Assembly: GCA_027457205.1 (NCBI GenBank)
Contig: DAIDTM010000181.1
Span: forward strand, 1 to 19,364
DNA: 19,364 bases
Reading direction: 5' to 3'
Source: Anaerolineae bacterium
GTDB taxonomy: Bacteria; Chloroflexota; Anaerolineae; UBA4142
Shown here: piece by piece, positions 14,100 to 19,364 of the stretch
Layout of the letters: every line of letters starts with the position of its first letter
Numbering within the stretch: position 1 is the stretch's first letter
Position numbers and translations under genes: made by a program
Notes under the pieces: model-generated
What the model was told of the DNA's origin: nothing
The model's input: only the letters and a program-made list of their open reading frames with translations
Databases searched by the model: none

Positions 14100-15098
14100 A
14101 TGCACAAAGGTCTGCAAGTCGTCGTCGTGACGATGTACGTCGCGACATTTCTTTTGGTGACAGGGATAACAGTACTCGCCGTCCGCGGCGTCTTTGCCGA
14201 CAACCTACCGCAAGTGAGCATCGATTCCCCAGCAGATCACAGTCAATTTCACGAAGGCGACAGGATCGCGGTGGAATCAACCTCGACGGATCCGAACGGC
14301 ATCACCCAAGTGAGGTTGTCCGTCGACGGCGCGCTCGTCCGGACCGATTCGTCTCTCAGTCCTCAGCAGTCTTTCAAAGTATTCCAGACCTGGCAAGCGA
14401 CTGCCGGCAATCACACCATCTCCGTCCAAGCAATCGACAAAGACAACAACCAAAGCGACCCAGTCTTGATCTCAGTGAGCGTCGCGCCTACTAGCGTCAC
14501 TTGCACGAACGATTCAGCATTCATTGCCGATGTAATGCCGAAGAATGGCAGCATTCTCGCTCCCGGTCAATCGTTCGACCAAGTCTGGCGCGTTCAAAAC
14601 AATGGCACCTGTGCCTGGGGCGGTGGTTATCAGATCGGGTTCACGGGGGGCTCGCGGCTAGGCGCACCTGCCGTGATTGATGTCCCCGTGACCCTATCGG
14701 GCTTGAACGCGGATTTGCGCGTCATGATGAAAGCACCCGCACAGCCGGGTGAGTACACGGGGCATTGGCGATTGCATAGTCCCGGCGGAGCGGTCTTCGG
14801 CACGGACCTGGAGGTGACGATTCAAGTACGCGCACAGCGCGCCGGGAGCTGTTCTGGAAATCCCGTGATCTCTTCTTTCAACGCCGATCCGATGACGATC
14901 ATCGCCGGACAATCATCGACTTTGACGTGGGGCTTGGTGAGCAACGCCGACTTTGCCTCGGTCGACCCGGGGATTGGCGGAGTTGCCACGCCGGGCAGCC
15001 GATCGGTATCACCGCCGGCGACGACGATTTATACGCTCACCGCGCGCTGCGGTTCTCAGACCACGACGGCGCAAGTCATGATTACGGTTTTGCCCTGA
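14100..15098 (+). CDS. Secreted or anchored Ig-like protein with NBR1-type domain
   Basis: From ATG 14100 the product has about 332 residues. It has a hydrophobic signal or anchor near residues 4-30 (VVVVTMYVATFLLVTGITVL) with a possible cleavage after VFA. An Ig-like domain (about 35-130) has PQVSIDSPADHSQFHEGD and QATAGNHTISVQAIDKDNN. An NBR1-like Ig domain (about 138-245) has PGQSFDQVWRVQNNGTCAWG and PGEYTGHWRLHSPGG. A third beta-sandwich (about 255-332) has SFNADPMTIIAGQSSTLTWG. It is therefore an extracytoplasmic binding or adhesion protein. NBR1-like domains are common in surface proteins of Chloroflexota. No good ribosome site precedes 14100; ATG 14079 and TTG 14070 are alternatives. 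Confidence 0.8.
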   Translation: MHKGLQVVVVTMYVATFLLVTGITVLAVRGVFADNLPQVSIDSPADHSQFHEGDRIAVESTSTDPNGITQVRLSVDGALVRTDSSLSPQQSFKVFQTWQATAGNHTISVQAIDKDNNQSDPVLISVSVAPTSVTCTNDSAFIADVMPKNGSILAPGQSFDQVWRVQNNGTCAWGGGYQIGFTGGSRLGAPAVIDVPVTLSGLNADLRVMMKAPAQPGEYTGHWRLHSPGGAVFGTDLEVTIQVRAQRAGSCSGNPVISSFNADPMTIIAGQSSTLTWGLVSNADFASVDPGIGGVATPGSRSVSPPATTIYTLTARCGSQTTTAQVMITVLP

Positions 15099-15173
15099 AC
15101 GTCGCATATTCAGTGCTCGTCCGCATCAACGCCTCGCTCATTCAATTCTTTCTCGCTTGTTTGCGACAGAAAT

Positions 15174-15206
15174 AAAAACACCGTTGCATGGTGCAACGGT
15201 GTTTTT
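15174..15206. terminator. Bidirectional intrinsic terminator
   Basis: A 15-bp perfect stem (15174-15188 with 15192-15206) closes a 3-nt loop. It has an A-run at one side and a T-run at the other, so it works in both directions. It lies between the convergent NBR1-domain gene and aceK. Confidence 0.9.
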
Positions 15207-15251
15207 ATCACAAAACCCCATCCGCAGTGCTCTACCATTCCGTAGCCAAAC

Positions 15252-17006
15252 TCAGGTTTCACATCCTGATTCCCACTTGGCGCTTAAATGCCTGCTCGGA
15301 GGATACGGATAGATGTGGATTACTTCGCCTGATCTTATGCGCTCTTGAGTGCATTTCCAAAAATCGACCCCAAACAAATCGGCGTGGCGATCTATGAACA
15401 CCTTGCGCCACGGGGACGCCAACCCTAGCCAGGTCTGAAATTCCTCCGGGAAAAAATCATTCTCGCCGACGTAGAACCATGGTTCGGCAGAGAATGCCTC
15501 GTCGTCATCACGTGGTGCGGGCAGGGGTCTGATATTGCAATCGGTGAGCAAAGTTAGTTCATCATAATCGTACGAAACGACGCGGCCGTGCCGAGTTACG
15601 CCAAAGTTCTTGAGCAGCAAATCGCCCGGAAAAATATTCGCCGCCGCCAGGTCCTTGATCGCATTGCCATAGTCGATGATTGCGGCGTGAACCGCCTCCT
15701 CCGACGCTTGACGCTCGTAGATATTCAACGGAGTTACGCGCCGCTCGACATACACGTGGTGGATGACGACGCGCTGATCGTCGATGACCACGCTACTGGC
15801 GGCAGCGCGCTGTAGTTGCCCCAGCAATTCAGCGGAAAATCGGCGGCGCTCAAATTCCAGGTGCTCGTATTCTTGGGCGTCGATCAAGCGGCCGGCACGA
15901 TCGTGGGTGAATACGAGCTGATACTTTTCGATCACTTTTTCCCGCGTCGTGGTCTTGGGATGATCGAAATGATCTTTGATCACCTTGAAGACCATGTCGT
16001 ACTTCGCCAGGGTGAAAACCAGCATGACCATGCCGCGATCGCCTGGGGCAATTTCGAATTTGTCGTCGGTGGTGGCAAGATGGTGAAGTAAATCCCGGTA
16101 CAGTTCCGTCTTGCCGTGTTTGTGGTAGCCAATAGCGATATACAATTCCGCGATGCGCTTGCGCGGCATGATCGATTTCAGAAAGCGGACCAGATCATAC
16201 GGTCGGTCCACCGCGACGTGAAAGTAGGAACGCGCAAAACTAAAGAGGATACTCACTTCGTCTTCGGTCAACAAAACCGCGTCGACGACGATGCCCTCCG
16301 GCGAATTGAGCAGAGCCAGCGCGAGAGGAACGATGAGCGCGCCGCAATACATCTTGCCAACCAGATATGCTCCGTTGCCGCGGTAGAACGCAGAATCTAT
16401 CAATTCCACCCGCTCGACGGACGGTGCCGCGTCCAGAGCACGCAGATGCGCCGCGACCTCAGCCGCCACCAACTGCGCGTCGCGCGATAGGTTCTGGAAA
16501 CCGACGCGGAACGGGTAATCCGCCATGATGTTTGCGATGAGCGCAGCGGTCGAGCCCGCGCCGGGATACACGCGAATAACTGGGCGCGCCGATCGCGTGG
16601 GCGGTGTATCGAAATCCGTGTCCACGAATTCGATCTTGGGATCAACGCCAATCGTAGAAAAGATGCGGCGAGTAACCGAATTGAAAAAAGTTTCCGCGAT
16701 TTCCCAATCGTCCCGATCAGCGATCAGACTGGAATAGACCGCTTTGGTGCTCGCCCAAATCAATTTGTCGTGAACGCGATTTTTCAGTCGCTGGCGGGTT
16801 TCGGTTACAATTTGGTCAATGATCTTCTTGCGGAGGTCTAGTCGTTCTACCGCATCGGCTTGCATCCCGCGCCAGTCCTGGTCTTCAAAGCGCGCGCGGG
16901 CGCGCCGCGTGATGGCTTTGAACTGCGTCTGGTATTGATCGAACGCCGCGTGGATGGCGGCGGCGCTAAGGTTCGAGAGTCGGCTGTCGGTCGGAGTCTT
17001 TGGCAT
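15252..17006 (-). CDS. aceK: Isocitrate dehydrogenase kinase/phosphatase
   Basis: This 584-residue protein is near the usual AceK length. The N-terminal regulatory domain begins LSNLSAAAIHAAFDQYQTQF. The kinase/phosphatase core has the ATP-binding GDRGMVMLVF near residue 320, then VFKVIKDHF. The catalytic region KNFGVTRHGRVVSYDYDEL lies near residues 466-484. The C-terminus keeps EPWFYVGENDFFPEEFQTWL and HADLFGVDFW. AceK phosphorylates isocitrate dehydrogenase to slow the TCA cycle and send isocitrate into the glyoxylate shunt, and reverses this with the same site. It is 43 nt after aceA on the same strand. AceK is known mainly from Proteobacteria, so if the host is not one, transfer is likely. 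No strong ribosome site is seen before the ATG. Confidence 0.96.
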   Translation of the reverse strand: MPKTPTDSRLSNLSAAAIHAAFDQYQTQFKAITRRARARFEDQDWRGMQADAVERLDLRKKIIDQIVTETRQRLKNRVHDKLIWASTKAVYSSLIADRDDWEIAETFFNSVTRRIFSTIGVDPKIEFVDTDFDTPPTRSARPVIRVYPGAGSTAALIANIMADYPFRVGFQNLSRDAQLVAAEVAAHLRALDAAPSVERVELIDSAFYRGNGAYLVGKMYCGALIVPLALALLNSPEGIVVDAVLLTEDEVSILFSFARSYFHVAVDRPYDLVRFLKSIMPRKRIAELYIAIGYHKHGKTELYRDLLHHLATTDDKFEIAPGDRGMVMLVFTLAKYDMVFKVIKDHFDHPKTTTREKVIEKYQLVFTHDRAGRLIDAQEYEHLEFERRRFSAELLGQLQRAAASSVVIDDQRVVIHHVYVERRVTPLNIYERQASEEAVHAAIIDYGNAIKDLAAANIFPGDLLLKNFGVTRHGRVVSYDYDELTLLTDCNIRPLPAPRDDDEAFSAEPWFYVGENDFFPEEFQTWLGLASPWRKVFIDRHADLFGVDFWKCTQERIRSGEVIHIYPYPPSRHLSAKWESGCET

Positions 17007-17049
17007 GGTAAGTCAAGATGAGCGACGCCTGTCGCGCCTTGCTTATGGA

Positions 17050-18339
17050 TTATCCGACCGCCGCAAACTGCGCTTCTTCAGTCGAACCTTTCAGCGCGGT
17101 GGTGGACACTTCATCGCCGGTGATGGCGATCTGAACCTCATCAAAGTATCCGGCGCCGACGAAACTTTGGTGTTTGACAGCGCGATAGCCCTGGTCGCGC
17201 TCCATCTCAAACTCGCGTTCCTGCACACGCGAGTACGCCAGCATCCCCTGGTTTTTGTACGCACTTGCCAGTTCGAACATGCTGGCATTCAAGGTGTGGA
17301 AACCGGCGAGCGTGACGAACTGGAACCTGTAACCCATCTCAGCGAGTTGTTCCTGAAAAGTCGCCATCGTCTTTTCGTCGAGATTCCGTTTCCAGTTGAA
17401 CGAGGGCGAGCAGTTGTATGCTAGAAGCTTGCCGGGGGATTTTTCGTGGATGCCTTGGGCAAACTCGCGCGCTTCGCCAATATCGGGCTTGGCAGTCTCG
17501 CACCAAATCATATCGGCATACGGCGCGTACGCGCGCCCTTTGGCAATCGCATATTCGATGCCGCCGCGTACGCCATAGTATCCGTCGACGGTCGTCTCGC
17601 CGGTCGCGAACTTTTCGTCGACTGGATCATTGATGCTGCGACTGAGGTTCGCGCCGTTCGCATCGGTACGCGCGATGATCAGCGTTGGCACGCCCAGCAC
17701 GTCGCTCGCCAGCCGCGCGGCGACCAGTTTCGGAATGAACTCGTGGACCGGCACTAGCACTTTGCCGCCCATATGTCCACACTTTTTGAGCGACGACAAT
17801 TGGTCTTCGATGTGCACTGCCGCAGCGCCGGCGTCAATCATCGCTTTCATCAACTCGAAGGTGTTTAGCGGACCGCCAAAGCCGGCTTCGGCGTCCGCGA
17901 CAATCGGGACGAACCAATCGACCTCGCCGCGTCCTTCCATGTGCTGGATTTGGTCCGCGCGGATGAGCGCGTTGTTGACGCGGCGCACAAGATTCGGCAC
18001 ACTGCTCACCGGATAAAGACTCTGGTCGGGGTACATTTGCAGCGCATCATTCGCGTCGCCGGCAACTTGCCAGCCGCTGACGTAAATCGCTTCAAGCCCG
18101 GCAGCAACTTGCTGGACCGCTTGGTTGCCCGTGAGCGCACTCAGCGCACGAATGAGCCGTTCACGGTGCAGTAAATCCCAGAACCGTGTGGCGCCCAATT
18201 CTGCCAGCGTGTGCTGAAGTTGAATGGATCCGTGTAGCCGCACCACCTCAGTGGCAGGATAGGGACGAACAATGTTTTGCCAGCGTGGGTTCGTTGCCCA
18301 TTCATTGGCAAGTTGGGCTGCCGATAATTGGTTAGTCAT
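17050..18339 (-). CDS. aceA: Isocitrate lyase
   Basis: This 429-residue protein is full length for a bacterial isocitrate lyase, which splits isocitrate into glyoxylate and succinate in the glyoxylate shunt. Visible motifs are YVSGWQVAGDAN, PIVADAEAGFGG for metal and substrate binding, the active-site loop KKCGHMGGK near residues 184-192 with the catalytic cysteine, IARTDANGA, and AYNCSPSFNW. GGGAGGAG just before the ATG (18339) is a strong ribosome site. It lies between aceB (63 nt upstream) and aceK (43 nt downstream), so the three are probably one operon. Confidence 0.97.
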   Translation of the reverse strand: MTNQLSAAQLANEWATNPRWQNIVRPYPATEVVRLHGSIQLQHTLAELGATRFWDLLHRERLIRALSALTGNQAVQQVAAGLEAIYVSGWQVAGDANDALQMYPDQSLYPVSSVPNLVRRVNNALIRADQIQHMEGRGEVDWFVPIVADAEAGFGGPLNTFELMKAMIDAGAAAVHIEDQLSSLKKCGHMGGKVLVPVHEFIPKLVAARLASDVLGVPTLIIARTDANGANLSRSINDPVDEKFATGETTVDGYYGVRGGIEYAIAKGRAYAPYADMIWCETAKPDIGEAREFAQGIHEKSPGKLLAYNCSPSFNWKRNLDEKTMATFQEQLAEMGYRFQFVTLAGFHTLNASMFELASAYKNQGMLAYSRVQEREFEMERDQGYRAVKHQSFVGAGYFDEVQIAITGDEVSTTALKGSTEEAQFAAVG

Positions 18340-18402
18340 GGCTCTCCTCCCTCAGAGATGCATTTGGCGGCAAACAGTACCGCCTCTGAGATATAAAACG
18401 AT

Positions 18403-19364
18403 TCAATCCAGATATCCGTACGCGATCAAGGTGAGAAATTCGACAAACTCCGTATCGGTCGTCAGCCGGTTGAATATCTGTGCGGTGGTTTCGAATTTGC
18501 TCGCGGCGAAATTTTCCGCACCGACCAGTTTTTTTATTTCCGCCAATTCCTCCGACAGCAAGTGCTGATAGAGTTCCAATGTAACTGTGCGCCCATCCGC
18601 GAGCGCCGCGCCGCGATGAAGCCACTGCCATACCTGAGCGCGCGAAATCTCTGCGGTCGCGGCGTCTTCCATCAAGTTGAAAATGCCGGCAGCGCCAGTG
18701 CCGCGCAGCCACGATTCGATGTACTGCAATCCGACGTTGATATTGGTACGCAGCCCGGCTTCCGTGATCGCGCCGCCAGGTACGCGGAAATCGATCAGGT
18801 CTTTTGCCGATACCTGGACGTCTTCACGCAAGCGTTCCTTCTGATGCGGCTGGTCGCCGAGCGCGTCATCGAAAACTTGCTGCGCGACCGGCACGAGGTC
18901 CGGATGCGCGACCCAGGTGCCGTCAAAACCGTCACCCGATTCGCGCAGCTTGTCTTCGCGGACTTTGCGCAGCGCGACCTCGTTCACCTGCGGGTCTTTG
19001 CGGCTCGGGATGAACGCCGCCATTCCGCCAATGGCATGCGCGCCGCGCCGATGGCAGGTCTTGACGAGGAGCAGCGTATACGCGCGCATGAACGGCACCG
19101 TCATCGTGACTTGGGCGCGATCCGGGAAAACGAAATCGGCGCGATGGCGAAACTTTTTGATGATACTGAAAATGTAATCCCAGCGACCCGCGTTGAGCGC
19201 ATTGATGTGATCGCGCAGTTCGTACAGAATTTCTTCCATCTCGAATGCCGCGAGGATGGTTTCGATCAAGACTGTGACGCGAAGTGTGCCGCGCGGAATT
19301 TTCAATTCGTCTTGCGCGAAGACGAACACGTCATTCCAGAGCCGTGCTTCGAGATGGCTTTCCA
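18403..19364 (-). CDS. aceB: Malate synthase A, C-terminal part (cut by window edge)
   Basis: An open frame of about 320 codons runs from the right window edge to a stop at 18403. It matches the malate synthase A core: LKIPRGTLRVTVLIETILAA with catalytic residues, FEMEEILYELRDHINALNAG, RWDYIFSIIKKFR, GGMAAFIPSRKDPQVNE, DGTWVAHPDLV and the C-terminal helical plug ending YGYLD. The enzyme condenses glyoxylate with acetyl-CoA to give malate. The start lies outside the window. It precedes aceA and aceK in the same order as in enterobacterial aceBAK. Confidence 0.96.
   Translation of the reverse strand, partial: ESHLEARLWNDVFVFAQDELKIPRGTLRVTVLIETILAAFEMEEILYELRDHINALNAGRWDYIFSIIKKFRHRADFVFPDRAQVTMTVPFMRAYTLLLVKTCHRRGAHAIGGMAAFIPSRKDPQVNEVALRKVREDKLRESGDGFDGTWVAHPDLVPVAQQVFDDALGDQPHQKERLREDVQVSAKDLIDFRVPGGAITEAGLRTNINVGLQYIESWLRGTGAAGIFNLMEDAATAEISRAQVWQWLHRGAALADGRTVTLELYQHLLSEELAEIKKLVGAENFAASKFETTAQIFNRLTTDTEFVEFLTLIAYGYLD

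Overview
This is a bacterial window with dense, tightly packed genes and moderately high GC. The mix suggests an uncultivated member of Chloroflexota or a similar environmental lineage: a lipoprotein, an NBR1-type Ig-like surface protein, a ComM/YifB ATPase, an IS630-type element and an HdrA/Qmo-like redox operon. That placement is inference, because no rRNA or other marker gene is present.

Layout. Positions 1-1340 hold three minus-strand genes: the N-terminus of a lipoprotein cut by the window edge, a small STAS/SpoIIAA-like protein, and a NifX/NifB-like cofactor-binding protein. An AT-rich intergenic stretch (about 1440-1540) carries a near-consensus sigma-70 promoter overlapped by a perfect 17-bp palindrome. 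It drives an XRE-cupin regulator on the plus strand.

Positions 2387-8448 are the centre of interest. They read tusA, a cysteine-stripped MvhD-like protein, a short HdrA, a long HdrA, a small winged-helix-like protein, a QmoC-like membrane cytochrome b/iron-sulfur protein, and a DsrE-family protein. The four genes from the short HdrA to the QmoC-like gene overlap by 4-8 nt. The set looks like a membrane-bound HdrA/Qmo-type electron-transfer complex coupled to sulfur carriers (TusA, DsrE). No HdrB, AprAB, Sat or DsrAB gene is in the window, so the substrate is unknown. The two HdrA proteins have lost iron-sulfur ligands in complementary places. The MvhD-like protein has lost all its usual cluster cysteines and gained a CxxC.

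Positions 8579-9766 hold a class V aminotransferase (isopenicillin-N-epimerase-like) interrupted by one in-frame amber codon. A promoter and the Mg-chelatase-like AAA ATPase gene comM/yifB follow. An IS630-type insertion sequence (11441-12843; 30-bp terminal inverted repeats with one mismatch, TA at both ends) lies next. Its transposase is frameshifted. It sits in the 3' end of a minus-strand TPR/membrane protein gene, right beside a hairpin terminator. Upstream of that gene is a small CsbD-like protein. A plus-strand secreted Ig-like/NBR1-domain protein then converges, across a perfect hairpin terminator, on a minus-strand glyoxylate-shunt operon in the order aceB (cut by the right edge), aceA, aceK. 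This operon encodes malate synthase, isocitrate lyase and isocitrate dehydrogenase kinase/phosphatase.

I saw no tRNA, rRNA or CRISPR array. The gaps at 172-380, 702-941 and 15099-15173 show nothing beyond the sites listed.
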